A stretch of 64,000 nt of DNA from Benincasa hispida. Its lineage: Eukaryota > Streptophyta > Magnoliopsida > Cucurbitales > Cucurbitaceae. The DNA lies in contig NC_052350.1 in assembly GCF_009727055.1 (NCBI RefSeq), positions 20,749,862-20,813,861 of the forward strand, written 5' to 3'. The stretch's first letter is position 1, and every line of letters starts with the position of its first letter. Below, piece after piece: positions 31,653-43,476 of this stretch. The notes below the pieces were generated by a model. The model did not search any database and was not told where the DNA came from. It saw only the letters and a program-made list of their open reading frames with translations. The translations under genes and the position numbers were made by a program.

Positions 31653-33618
31653 ATGCATTGGAGCGTCAAGATAAACCTAGGACCTGTTGATCCCGATGTT
31701 TTGGTACGACCAGTCCATTCATCGATCATATGTTGTATGGCGAGATCGTACTACTGGAGAAATATCTTGCAGACGTCGAGAGGCAAGATTATTCAGTTGG
31801 ACTGGCATCTGATCATAGCCTTGGTCGAGAGATGGAGGCCCGAGACGCATACATTCCATATGTCTGTTGGAGAGTGCACTATCACTCTACAAGACATAGA
31901 AGTGTTTGTTGGGGTTACCCTGTTGACAGTGAGCCGGTCACCGGAGTGATGTACGATGACTAGTTAGAAGTTTGTCAACTTTACCTCGGTGCGACCCCAC
32001 CTGCCGACAAGATTAAAGGATCGAGGTTAAGTTTAATATGGTTAGGAACACATTTCGTGAGCTCACAGATGATGCAGACGAGGAAACCGTCATAAGATAT
32101 GCGCGAGCATATATATTGCAAATGATGGATGGAAGTCTGTTTTCAGATAAATCAAGTCATTTTGTTCACTTGATGTTCCTGCCACTGTTAGCTAACCTCT
32201 ATGATGCGGGGCGATATTTTTGAGGTGGAGCATGCTTGGCATGATTGTATAGACAACTATGCAAAGCAACAAGACCTGAGGTTCGAGAGATAGCTAGGCC
32301 TCTCATACTTTTGCAACTATGGGCTTGGGAGCGATTTCAAACAATGGCTCAACAGCTACATCATGTTAATGATGCTCAGTTTAATTGGACGAGCCTACGG
32401 TCCTCGGTATGTTGTTTTAATTCAATTTAATTTTTATATCACTGATCTAGTTAATTTAAATTCTAAATTATCATTTTAAATTTAGGTGGGGAGACAAAAT
32501 TTGTGTGACTAGGACAGCCACACATGTAGTCAACCAGTATAGATACATGTTTGAGCTACTTCAACCTGATCAGTTACATTACACTAAACCTAATTGATTA
32601 TTTTATTCACATTTTTATTGTATTTGTCTTTAATATTTCTATAATATAATATTGTTTGTTTCAGGTTTATTTGGGAGCCGTACAAAATTATTGGGCATAC
32701 TTTGCCTAATTTTTGTACAAATGGTCAAAACATATGGCGGACGATGAGTCCTCTCATATGTTTTCACATTGGTGAGTGGCATCTTCCTGACGGGGTGATG
32801 AGACAATTTGGTTTTCAGCAGGATGTCCCATCGCTTTGTAATACTGAACCCGTACTGCATGATATTGACTAAGGACTGGAGATTGGTCCGAAAAAGTTGC
32901 ACATTTGGTAGTGCGATGGCACTATCGTGCAAGGTTTATTGCAGTGGGGGTTTCTCTTGAACAGTTTGACACAGATGTCACTCCAGAATATATTCATTGG
33001 TATAATAATATCACAAGGCGCTACATCACTCGTCCGAGAGCAGCTGTGGGTCATTTGATAAATGAATGAAATATTATCTAATTTTTTTAAATTTAAATTT
33101 ATTTTAAATATTGTCTAATTGTTTTATAATTCACAGAGAGATCGAACAATAGTAGACTCCATGAGGTTGCGAATGATCCGAACAGGTTCTTGCTATATGT
33201 AATGACAACCAAAGCTATATGGAGGAAATTCATTATATGTACGATATACCTATTGTTCTTTCACCAGCTCCTAGACATAGAGGACCTGTTCAGAAAGAGG
33301 ATGAGTTTGGTGAGGTTGCACATAATGTGGAAAAGTTGCCCCCTATGACGCAGACGCAGAGTCAAACTGATTATGTTAGTCCGATGATGATGATGCCAGC
33401 ATTTGGTTCAGGACATTATGACTCAGAGGTTGGTCCTTCGTCTTCATACGTACATGGACATGGTCGGGGTCGTGGAGAGCATAATGAATATTTATATTAT
33501 GAAGTGCCTGTAGAGGTACCAGAACAACATGCGAGAAGAACCCGAGCAACCTCAAGTTCGAAGTCGACGACGACAACCAGCTCGAAATCGAAGACGTCCG
33601 CCTTGTGGGACACATTGA
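31653..33618 (+). pseudogene. Plant mobile domain (PMD, MAIN-like) gene, broken, with introns
   Basis: PMD proteins occur as host genes (MAIN, MAIL1, acting in silencing and meristem maintenance) and in transposons. Visible: INLGPVDPDVLVRPVH, QLDWHLIIALVERWRPETHT, GECTITLQDIEV, DSEPVTGVMYDD, DDADEETVIRYARAYILQMM, FVHLMFLPLLANLYDAGRYF. Exon joins GPR/WGDK (GT at 32407, AG at 32485) and PDQ/FIWEPY (GT at 32573, AG at 32664) are canonical. Then LICFHIGEWHLPDGVMRQFG, HWYNNITRRYITRPRAAVGH, SNNSRLHEVANDPNRFLL, and a C-terminus EEPEQPQVRSRRRQPARNRR plus RPPCGTH, stop at 33616-33618. Frameshifts near 31900, 32220, 32880 and 33500 break it. Confidence 0.88.
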
Positions 33619-33839
33619 TTTTTGTAATTATTTTTATATAAATGAGATATTTAATTTACATTTTTTTATTTTTATGAGTTATTATTTTTTTAATTTATTC
33701 TTTTTAGAGTTTAAATAAAATAATAAATATTTTTAGAATTTTTTTTATAAAATGAAAAATTAAAAAAAAAAGATTAGAAGGAAGAAGGTGGAATGTGTAA
33801 TAATTAAAAAGGAAATAAAAGGGAAATTTTGTACGGTAT

Positions 33840-33935
33840 TCTCACTCTCTATCAAAATCTCGCTCTTGCTCTCGCTCTCACTCTCGCTCAAATCTCGTTC
33901 TCTCCAAACTCTCACTGTTTCTCATAATCTCGCTC
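33840..33935. repeat. TCTCGCTC words, right side of the MULE
   Basis: Iterated TCTCGCTCTTGCTCTCGCTC-type words, complementary to 30720-30860. A small ORF starting upstream is not supported as a gene. Confidence 0.7.
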
Positions 33936-34067
33936 TCGAATTTGATTGGGAAGTTCAATGGCAAAAAGAAGGAGATTCATTAGCTCGTTATTTAGTCAGA
34001 CTTGCTGAGATGACAGAATCCGTTTGAAAACAACAATGTTTTCCTAAAAAAAAAAAAAAAGAAGGTC

Positions 34068-34200
34068 GAGGGTTCAAAATTCGACCTATCTAGGTCAAAT
34101 TTTCAACTCTCGACTTATTTAAAACAATCATATTTTTACAAATAGTTTGAAAAACAACAATATTTTCCTAAATAGTTTCTAAAAGTACAATATCCTTTTT
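34068..34200 (-). repeat. Right terminal and subterminal inverted repeat of the MULE-PMD element
   Basis: Two GTCGA words (GGTCGAGGGTTCAAAATTCG and TTTCAACTCTCGAC) followed by AAAACAACAATATTTTCCTA and AGTACAATATCC, mirror of the left end. Confidence 0.72.
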
Positions 34201-36810
34201 AATTTTCTCTTTTAAAATGGTTAGTAAATATATATATTAGTTTTAAGTTATTATTGTTATTTTAATAAAAATGAGAAAGATGTGATGTGCCAATGACATC
34301 CATTACATCATTTTTTCTTCTCTTTTATTTATTTTTTTATAATTATTATTATTATTATTATATGGATGTGTGTGGATTTGAAACCGGAGGCAATTTTGCC
34401 GCCATTTGTAACACTTCTTATTTATTTATTTTTTTTTAAATTTTTATATTGTCATCATTACTTAGTTTGAGGTTCTTTTTTTATATTTATTATTATTATA
34501 TTATTATTATTAATTTTTTACTTTTATTTCATTATTTGATTTTCTACTCGGTTTTATTTCATTATTTCATGACATCTTCCTTCTTTTTACTCATTCGATC
34601 ATCTTTTTTATTTTGAATATTGTATTTAATCACTTTATTGTTAAACTTTTTATTATGCTCTCATTTTAATATGTTCATGTTTATGTTATAAATTATTTAT
34701 TGTTAATATTCTTAATATTTATCTATATTTTGTTTAAAAAAAAAAACCAACAATGGAATTTAGAAAATTTGAGAGTCCAATTTTCTAAAATTCTTAAGAT
34801 GAGTAGTCGATTCTTTAGAAGTTTTCAATCGATCTTTAATATTTTTTATTAAAATTTTAATATGCTATTTTACACTACCTAATTTATTATGATGATTCTT
34901 TGCTTATATTAAATTAAGTTTGTTTTCTAATTAATGTTTCTTTAAGTTTTTAAATCTTTTCTAAAACTTTTTTAAAAAAACTTTATTTACACTACACTCT
35001 TTGTGTATTTTTTAACATTTAAAAAACTAATATATTATTTCAAAAGGTTTTCTAATAATTTATTTGTTAAGACCGTTGTTTTTCTTAATTGTTGAGAGAT
35101 CTCATCTTTGGAAGTCTGAGATCCTAAGAGAAAATGAATTTAATGAATGTTTTACAAAAATCATTTATTAAAATGTTATATCTATGGCGGATTTCGAGAA
35201 ATTGTAATAATTTCTCGCATTCTTGAGATGAGAAATTTTTCCTCAATTGTAATATAGCTCAATCGATGGAATTTATCAACTTATTTTATGGGATCATTAT
35301 TTCAAATATTTGAGTAATAAGGGTAAAATAAGACATTTGTTTTAAAACTTTTTTTTTTCAAAATGAATTTCTTCAAAAAAAAATAATTTCCGACTCAAGA
35401 TTTAAAATTTGGCCACCGTTTTTTAAATGGATGTTGTGTGATGCTAACACCTTCCTGACTTCTGAATTAACTTTAGTTTTTTCAGACCATTTTTATTTGA
35501 ATTTTATTTAAAATTTTGTTTGTTTTATTTCGGTATCCAATCACACCGTAAAAATGATTGGTGACGACTCCTTTTTATTTTCTTTTAAAACTAACCCTTT
35601 TAAAGCACGCCAGCCGCTCCGCATCGTCTCGGCACGTGGCGACATAGACCTTGAATTCAGGGTTGTATTGGTTTAAATCCCAAACTAATAATTGTATCAA
35701 TTTAAACCCTAAACTTATCAATTTAAACTGCTTCATAATTGTATCAACTTAAACCCTCCATTATGTTTTATTTGAATATACTTATAAAAGTTCAAGGTTT
35801 ACATTCATATATTTATGAAAGTTCAAGGTTTACATTCATATATTTGTGAAAGTTTAAGGTTTAAATTGGTAAAATTATTAGTTTGAGATTTAAACGGATA
35901 CAACTCCCAAAATTTAAGTTACAACTCCCAAAATTTAGGGTTTTAATTAATACAATCCCCAGAATTTAAGATTTAAATTGATATCATTCTTAGTTTAGGG
36001 TTTAAATTGATGCAATCCTAAAGTTTAGAGGTATAAATTGATATTTGCTAAGTTTTATTTTTCCTCATCTCTTACTCACAAATAATGTTTTTCAGAAAGT
36101 GTTTAAATATATATTTTTATTTTAAAATTTTATCTACAGTCTCAAAACATAATTTTATTCAATTGTTTGTTAAGAAGTTCTATCAACAAAGTAAATGTTA
36201 GAGGTTGGGATCCACAACTCCAATTATAGTTTTGTTAAATTTGAGGGAAAAAATTGTGGGTTTGATCAGAGTACAATAAACTACTTTTAGCAAATATATA
36301 TAATTAGAACTTGAGTCTCTCAACTTTAAAGTATTTCTTGCTACTTGATTCTAAAATTAAAAATTTTTACATTTCAAGTGATCTTTGATTTTTTTAAATT
36401 TTGTATCTAAAAAGATTGTCTATCACTTATTAGATGAATTTTTTTCCGTTAGACACAAAACTGAAATAGTAGATTTTTATTAGACAACACAAAGCTGATA
36501 ATTTATGTCTTATAAATATGTGAATTTTTTAAAATATTCTCGAAGAGGTTAAAGACTTGTTAACTCTAAAATTGAAATTTATGAATATATTAACATATTT
36601 TCGAGAGAGATATTAAACACAATTAGAATTTTAAGAACTATTATTACACTTTTAAAAGTTTTAAGGACTAGTTGCATAAATAAAATTCATGTCCAAAATA
36701 ATATAATATGTAGTACAAAGATAAAATAATTGCATATATAGAACAAAAATGGTAAAATACCAAAAAACTCATGCCCAACCACCATTTTGCACACTGCTTT
36801 TCGGTTTTCT
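34201..36810. other. AT-rich intergenic DNA
   Basis: No gene seen. ATT microsatellites near 34334-34360 and 34486-34513. From 35640 to 36060 there are repeated short words such as GGTTTAAATTGATACAAT, and a 31-bp direct repeat at 35787-35860. Confidence 0.7.
35787..35860. repeat. 31-bp tandem repeat, about 2.4 copies
   Basis: Unit AAAGTTCAAGGTTTACATTC plus ATATATTTATG, at 35787-35817 and 35818-35848, then a partial copy. Confidence 0.8.
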
Positions 36811-37720
36811 CAATTCGAGAAGTGTGTTATCAATGGCTATCACCATTAGCTGCTATTAGTAGCTATCATTGATAGTTGTTATCAGTGTTAGCTTTTTCAT
36901 TTGAGAAGTATGCTATCAGTTGCTATCGCTGCTAGCTGCTATCAGTGAATATTAGTGATAGTTGTAATTAGTGATAACTTTCAATTTGAGAAGTGTGCTA
37001 TTAGTTACTATCGCTGGTAGCTTCAATTAATGATACTACTATTAGTGATAACTTTCAATTTAAGAAATGTGTTATCAGTTGCTATGACTAATCGCTGCTA
37101 TCAGTTGCTATTAGTGATGCTTCTATCGGTGAATATCACTGATAGCTACTATTAGTGATAGCAATTGATAGTTGCTATAAGTGATAGCTTTCAATTCGAG
37201 AAATGTGCTATCAGTTGCTATCATTGATGGTTGTTATTAGTGATGTTGCTATTAGTTATAGCTTTCAATTTGAGAATGGGCTATCAGTTACTATCACTAA
37301 TATGTTTCTATCAACGATAGCCAAATAGTGGCTATTGCTGATATGTTTCTATCAATAGTAATATTTTGATGCTTTTTGTTGTTTGAATTTGATATCATAT
37401 TATACTAGTTTGTAAATAATCGGGTTCTTTTGATTTGCTGATACATGTAGTATGTTTGTACGTCGTTATTGATGCAGATAGGTATAGAATGATATCCTTT
37501 TACATTGATAGTCATAAAGAATATCATCGATAGCTAGTTAGTGATATCTTTCTATTGCTATCAATGTAAAGGATATCACTGTAGTATTTATGTATTATGT
37601 AATGTAGTATTTGAGATGAAATAACTCCTTGAGATTGTTTGATTGTGCATAAAAGTTTCCATTGATAGCATGATATCATAGTATCACTAATAACATGTTA
37701 TGAGCGATACTACTGATAGA
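36811..37720. repeat. Imperfect minisatellite of GCTATCA...TGATAGC words
   Basis: A larger unit of about 70-140 bp starting CAATTTGAGAAGTGTGCTAT recurs near 36811, 36894, 36981, 37049, 37188 and 37265. Between these starts are many variants of GCTATCAGTTGCTATC and AGTGATAGCT. TGATAGC and GCTATCA are inverted copies of each other, so the array has many small hairpin options. No coding frame. Confidence 0.8.
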
Positions 37721-38454
37721 CTTCATACTCTTAAAGTCCTATAAAAAAGGGGAAAAAAACGATTCACCTGTTTGATAACGCCCTTATTTCTCATTTGTTG
37801 AGAAATAAACTTGTTTAATAACTATTATCATTTCTTATTTCAAACTTTTAATAAATGTTTCTAAACATGATGCAAACTTGAGGACTAACAAAAATAATTT
37901 CTTTCAAATCCATTTTCATTTGGAATTTATATTTTTAACATTTCGTTATAATAATCAAACTTGATGATTGACTTGTTGGTGTTAAGTCACTTATGAGTTA
38001 GGCACTTTCAAATTTTGGGTCTGAAACTCAGTCTCGTAATTTTTTTTTTTTTTAATGATTCTTAGTGGGAAATAGGAAGATGGGGAGAGAAGGAATTGTT
38101 TGAAGAGATGAGGAGATTGGGGAGATAGATGGAAGAAAAAACTAGAGAAATTAAATAAAATAAAAATAAATCAGAGAAATTAAAGAAAATATAGAAAAAA
38201 TCTGAGGAAGAAAAAATTTTAAAAAACTGTAGAAAGAAAAAAAAATAAAATAAATGAGAAAAGGAAAGAAAAATAAAAAGAGAGAGAAGAAAGGAAAGAA
38301 GAAACAGGAGAAGAAGAAAGAACAGAAAAAATAATAAAAATAATAAAGGGAAGAAGAAGACATGCAATAAGACAGAGGAGGGCAAAATTGGTAATTAGAA
38401 AAAAATCAAAATTTGATTGGTCAATACTTCCATATTTGCAAATATTTTGATTGG
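37721..38454. other. AT-rich DNA with T13 run and purine-rich tract
   Basis: A poly-T run at 38041-38053 is followed by about 300 bases of almost pure A/G (38065-38360). Long minus-strand frames of F, L and S over it are compositional artefacts. Confidence 0.75.
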
Positions 38455-40799
38455 TACCCATGTTTTGGTATTTTAATCATTGGGCCGATTCTGCGGATTT
38501 AATGGCTGTCGTTGCCTCTGTTTGGAAGACTCATCTTGGAGTGTCCCTTTTGATTAGTTTGATGAGGGATTTGAAGGTCTTAAATATGGTGTTTCGTTCT
38601 ACTTTTGGTAAGCATATTGAGGGTTTGAGATGTTTGACGCAGAAGGCCAGAGGTAGGATGGAGTCCACTTAGGTTGTTGTGGAGCGTGACTCATCTTCTG
38701 AGTTTTTAATTGGTGAGGCTGCCTCGGCAACTGAGGAGTTTTGGTGGTTAGGGAGATTGGAGGAGACTTCGCTTCGTCAGAAGTCTCGTGTTAGGTGGTT
38801 GGAGTTGGGGGATCAGAACACGTCGTTCTTTCATCGGTCGGTTTGGGCGCGGTTGGTTAGAAATGGTTTATTCTCTATGAATGATTCTGATGGAATTTGT
38901 TAGTCATCTCATAGAAAGGTGGCGGATGTGGCTGTTACAAACTTTAGTGGGAGTTTGGGGACGCAAAAGTTAAGGTATAGGGATCTTACGACCCAAATAG
39001 ATAAGATCGTGCAGTTTCAGTGGCCTGATGAGTGTTTTAGGGACATGTGTAGTCCTGTTACTAGGGAGGGGTACGTAATGCCGTGTTTTCTATGAAATCG
39101 AGGAAAGCTCCTGGCTCAGATAGTTATCCTGTGGAATTCATAAATCTGCTTGGAGTATGTGGTTGGGGAGGATTTTTTGCTCGACTGTGCACCATTTCTT
39201 TGATATGTGTTATCTTCCCTATGGGGTAAATGCCATGGCCTTACCCTGATCCCTAAACGTCCTATTATTAATCGTATGGAGGATTTTTGCTCGTTTTTTT
39301 GCGGTAATGTGGTGTGTAAATGTCTTTCGAAGGTGATTTTTTTACAGATTCCGTGGGTGTTTGCCTCGATTTATCAGTGGGAACCAGTCGACATTTGTAC
39401 AGGGGTGGTGTATCACTGATAATATTTTATTGTGCCAAGAGCTTGTTGGGGGGTATCAGCTTAATAGGGGTAAACCTCGTTGTATGCTAAAGGTGGACCT
39501 TCATAAGGCCTATGACTTTGTTAATTGGGACTTTTTGTTTGGTGTTCTTTTGGCCATTGGTACTCCTTTGAAGTTGTGAGTTGGATTCGTGCTTGTGTTA
39601 CATCCCTTTTTTTTCATTGTGATGATTAATGGATCTTTTGAGGGGTATTTTCCTGATAGGAATGGGTTAAGGTAGGGGGATCCTTTGTCCCCGTTCCTAT
39701 TTGTGATGGCTATGGAGGTTTTATCTCGTATGTTGAATAACCCTCTGCCCTCTTTTGTGTTTCATCATAGGTGTGAAAATGTGAGGTTGACTCACTTGTC
39801 ATTTACTAATGACCTCGTGATTTTTTTTGTAGCTGATCATGGTTCATTGAGTTTTGTGAATCAGGTATTGAGTCAGTTTGTGGAGTTATCTAGGTTGGTG
39901 GCTAATGTGGGTAAGAGCTCTATGTTTGTTGCTGGTGTTTCATGTGATGTGGTTAAGGAGTTGGCTAGGAGTATGGGGTTTGTTCTTGGGTCTTTGCCTG
40001 TTCGTTATCTTGGGCTTCCTTTGCTGTCGGGTAGATTGAAGGCTATGGATTGTGCCCTTTCATTCAGAAGATTACTGCTCGGTTAGAAGTTGGGTTGTGA
40101 GATCCCTTTCCTTTGCGGGTCGTTTGTAGTTGGTTCTGTCAGTGTTGCAGAGCTTCCAGGTTTATTGGTCTAGTGTGTTTGTGCTGCCTAGTTCTATTAC
40201 CCATAAGGTTGATCGTATTTTACAGGCTTACTTGTGGGGAGGGCGGACTGATGGTAGGGGGTGTGCGAGTTGCTTAGGATGAGGTTTGTTTGCCAAAAGC
40301 TTAAGGGGGTTTGGGTATCCATCATACTTCTTCCTAGAATGTGGTGGCTATTTTGAAATTGTTATGGTTATTGTTAGTGCAGACTAGTTCCTTGTGGGTT
40401 GCATGGATAGAGGTGTATGTGTTTTGGGGTCGTTCGTTATGGGCGATTCATACTAAGATGGGGAAGTCCTAGTGTTTGAGGGTGATTTTACGTTGTCGTG
40501 ATAGGCTTAAGCCGTTTGTCATGATGCATATTGGTAATGGGAGGAGATGTTTTGTTTGGTGGGACCCGCGGCTGCCTATGGGGTCCATTTTCGAGATTTA
40601 TAAGGATCGCGTGATTAATGATGCTGCCAACTGTCGTGAGGCTAGACTATCGGATTTTTTATCTGTTGATGGTTTTTGGCTTTGGCCTTCAATTTCTTGG
40701 GAACTTCTTGAATTATGAGGTCTAGTTCAGGATGTGGAGCCAAGGATGGGTGGGGAGGATTGTTGAGTTTAGGTACCAAGTGGTAATGGTCAATTCACT
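38455..40799 (+). pseudogene. LINE ORF2, endonuclease end and reverse transcriptase
   Basis: Copies LINE RNA at the nicked target. FNHWADSADLMAVVASVWK is the endonuclease end. Then KSRVRWLELGDQNTSFFHRS, HGLTLIPKRP, FISGNQSTFVQGWCITDNIL, CMLKVDLHKAYDFVNWDF (catalytic Asp), stop-GDPLSPFLFVMAMEVLSRML, LTHLSFTNDLVIFFVADHGS and LPVRYLGLPLLSGRL. The catalytic FADD box reads FTND, so one Asp is Asn and the enzyme would be dead. Many stops and frameshifts (38670, 38901, 39095, 39580, 40085). Confidence 0.88.
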
Positions 40800-42010
40800 T
40801 GTTGGATTTTATGTCTTAAAACTCGTAGTTTGTAATATCATATTCTTGTTCAATAAAGCTGTTATTGAAAATCTTTAGTAAATTTAAATTCTATATTCAT
40901 GAATCTAATAAATTAAGGTTTCGAGGCTATTAAGTTTAAGTTTAAACTTTATGTAGTGACATAAATGTAAATCAAGTTCAAATATATATAGCCAAAATGG
41001 TCTATAGTATATGAATAAGGTTGGGCGCCTTATTCTGGGGACACTATGGATGCGACCCATTTTTGTAGTTAGTACAAACGATGTGATCCTAAATCATTCA
41101 TGTGGAGACATGAAAATGAGGGCATCCTATGTAAAGAGTTTACATAAGACTGAACCATGAAATAGTCACTTTTTACATTCTAAATGCCCTTTAATGTATA
41201 AAACTGACTATTTCATTAATTGATGACCTAGGTAACTTAATCTTAATCTTGAGCTAATTATGAACTCCTGTTCACTCGGAATTATCCTTAGATTTGCATA
41301 GGTGAGGGCAGCTCATTATCGCTGGCCCAATAAGCCTCCCATTTCAGGGGTAAGATCAGGTGGATAGCTAGGAACATAGGGTGCAAGACGGAATTCACTC
41401 CTACCCGTTATAGGGATAGTAGATAGGTTGTTTCTTTTAGTGCTGAATCCAGGTCTTGAACAAGGGGCCCCACCCTCTCATTGGCCCGAAAAGGGTTCGG
41501 TTTATAGGTTGGACCTTAAACCAATTGTTCATTAGAGGATAAGTGGAACTTAATGAATAAAATGTAGTCTTGGGGGTAAAACGATTTTTATGACCTAACC
41601 GAGATTATGAACAACCTATGAAGGATTAGCTTACTAATCATGGTTATATCATATGGACACAAATATATCTATGGTGAGGGGAGTGCAATGGGACTATAGT
41701 AGAATGACCCGTGAGTTAACGAATGTTGATTAGATCCATCTAAAGAGTTTAGCCAGCTTATCTCGGATCGTTGGAGCCCATGATCTATAGGTCCATTAGG
41801 TTCCCTTACTAGCTCATATGGAATAAACTTAGAACAATATGATAGAATAATTCGAATTGTTCGAATTAGGTGAAGAGAGAGAAACCGATAAGTGTATGTG
41901 ATATAGTGGTCGATTTTTTAGTTTTGAGATACAACTTTAATATTTAAATGTGATTTAAATATCAAGAATATGAATACGTTCATATTCGGAAGCTCGGAAA
42001 TAATCGAAAT

Positions 42011-42212
42011 GGTCAAAGATGTAAAAAGTCAAAGAGTTGACTTTTGACTTTGAAAAGTCAAACTTTGACCGACCTTATATTCAAATGTGATTTGAATTTC
42101 GAGAAAATGAATGCGGATTCATGCTAGGAATGTCAAAAATAGTCAACACAGAAAAAAAATAAAAAGTCAAAATGTTGACTTTTTGGACCAAATGACTATT
42201 TTGCCCTTTGAC
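42011..42212. promoter_or_regulatory. Cluster of eleven TTGAC/GTCAA cores in the solo LTR
   Basis: Cores at 42012, 42028, 42037, 42044, 42057, 42065, 42132, 42142, 42166, 42175 and 42208, some in inverted pairs (GTCAAAGAGTTGAC). TTGAC is the core of the W-box bound by WRKY factors, which drive several defence-induced plant retrotransposons. Upstream of a TATA box. Function inferred. Confidence 0.6.
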
Positions 42213-42374
42213 TAAAGTTAGTGGGAAAATCCAAACTTTTGTTGGATAATTCCACTAACAAAATAGTGGGCTAGGTGTTGGCTTATAATGGAGACATTAA
42301 GCCCACTTAGATAGTGGATTCTAGGTGTTGGGTTTTTATGAAGTTATTTCATGCAATTTTGCATGACCCTTTTC

Positions 42375-42382
42375 TATAAATA
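42375..42382 (+). promoter_or_regulatory. TATA box of the solo LTR
   Basis: TATAAATA, followed about 30 bp on by the likely transcript start of the LTR and downstream of the TTGAC cluster. Confidence 0.6.
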
Positions 42383-42735
42383 TGGGCATGTCATTTTGGA
42401 TGAAATACTTTTGGAAATTTTGCCAAATTAGTTTTAAAAATTGGTCTGAAAAAATCCAAACCCAACCCAAATTTCACTCTACTATTTTCATCTCTTTTTC
42501 TCTCTCTCGAGTTCTTCATCCATCGGGTCCCACAACCCGGTTCTGAGTCTAGAGGATAGTAGGTCAGCTCTAATGGTTGTCTGATTTGTGTTCGAGCGGA
42601 AATAGGAGTTTCGGGAGCTTCAAAGGTATTGTTTCAAAATAACCCTAATTAGTTTATTTAGGGTTGCATGTTTAATTTGTGCAATTAGAGTAAAATCGAT
42701 TCTCATTTCCACTGCGCATGCCTATATTTCCATCA

Positions 42736-43476
42736 TTACTAGTGCTTGGGTGAGTTTGCATTCGAGGCGTCCTAGAGTGTTCTGCGCTCATCTAGTTTGG
42801 TCTGAGGGGTAATATTTTGAGGTATTCCTTTTATGTTGGCTAGCGGTGAAGGACAGATTAGGTACTCAGGATTGGTTGAGGAGGTGGGATCGAAGGGTGG
42901 ATGCTGCTTGTCTGTTTTATGTCGATGGGGTGGAGTCTTGAAATCATTTGTTTTTTTATTGTGTGTTTGGGAGTGAGGTTTGGGACGGTGTATTGTGTGT
43001 GTTGGGTTCGTCTCATCAGATTGCTAGATGGGATGTGGAGTTGAGCTGGGTGTGTTGGATGGGATTTGGTAAGCATGTTCGAAGTAAGTTATTTCGAGTC
43101 TTCTGGTGTGCGTCAATTTATTATATTTGGCAGGAGAGGAATCGTCGGTTGCATGGAGGGCGTTCGAGATTGGCGTCTACTTTGTTATAGCTTATTGTCT
43201 CTATGGTCCGTGTGCATACTGTCTCTTGGCGGATTGACCTTCATGGCCTTCTCTAGCTTGTTTGTTTTTTGTTATCTTTTGCTTCCTCCTGGATACTATG
43301 GTTCTTGGGTTTTCCTTGGTTTGGGGTTCTTGTTATTATGATTACTTTTTGCTTCTGGTTGGTTTGTTCGTATCTCTTTTTATGGGTTATGTTGGTTTTA
43401 GGTTGTTATGATTGTTTCGTCTGTGTGTTGTTTATGTAGGTGCTTTGTTTGCTATATTGCCTATTAAAAAAAAATA
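42736..43476 (+). pseudogene. LINE ORF2 C-terminus (zf-RVT) and 3' end
   Basis: After the solo LTR the frame resumes with SAWVSLHSRRPRVFC, then VKDRLGTQDWLRRWDRRVDA, FFYCVFGSEVWDGVL and LFRVFWCASIYYIWQERNRR. This is the zinc-binding reverse transcriptase C-terminal domain of plant LINEs. The 3' UTR is GT-rich and ends in A9 at about 43466. Confidence 0.82.

Larger units (their letters stand above)
30095..34200 (+). mobile_element. MULE-like element with PMD gene, transposase remnant and plastid-like DNA
   Basis: The ends are long inverted repeats. Left 30095-30180 has AATATTGTTGTTTTCAAAAC and AGAGAAATATTGTTGTTTTG. Right 34095-34200 on the minus strand has GGATATTGTACTTTTAGAAA and AGGAAAATATTGTTGTTTTT. 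Next inward on both sides are GTCGA...TCGAC words, and further inward GAGAGCGAGATC words (left) and their complement (right). Inside, left to right: plastid promoter-like piece, minus-strand zinc-knuckle remnant, MULE transposase fragment, PMD gene. Exact outer ends and a 9-bp duplication could not be fixed. Confidence 0.78.
40800..42735 (+). mobile_element. Solo Copia LTR in the LINE
   Basis: 1,936 bp, starts TGTTGGATTTTATGTC and ends ATATTTCCATCA. The LINE frame WVPSGNGQFT is cut at TCACT (40795-40799) and resumes after TTACT (42736-42740) as SAWVS, so the target duplication is 5 bp with one change. LTR blocks match the Copia 1 LTR on the other strand. It has a U3 W-box-like cluster and a TATA box. 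Confidence 0.9.
38455..43476 (+). mobile_element. L1-type LINE, 5'-truncated, split by a solo LTR
   Basis: The plus strand carries the end of the endonuclease domain, reverse transcriptase, and a zf-RVT C-terminus, ending with an A-run (43465-43475). ORF1 and most of the endonuclease are missing, as is usual for LINE 5' truncation. A solo Copia LTR (40800-42735) interrupts it. Without that insert the copy is about 3.1 kb. A target duplication could not be fixed. Confidence 0.85.

Noticed and set aside
36811..37720. Regular repeats as a CRISPR-like array
   Set aside because: Plant nuclear DNA, repeats irregular and no unique spacers of constant size; it is a minisatellite.
38062..38461. Long minus-strand ORFs rich in F, L and S
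   Set aside because: They are read through a purine-rich tract (GAA, GAG, AAA words). The composition alone explains the open frame; no domain or start context.
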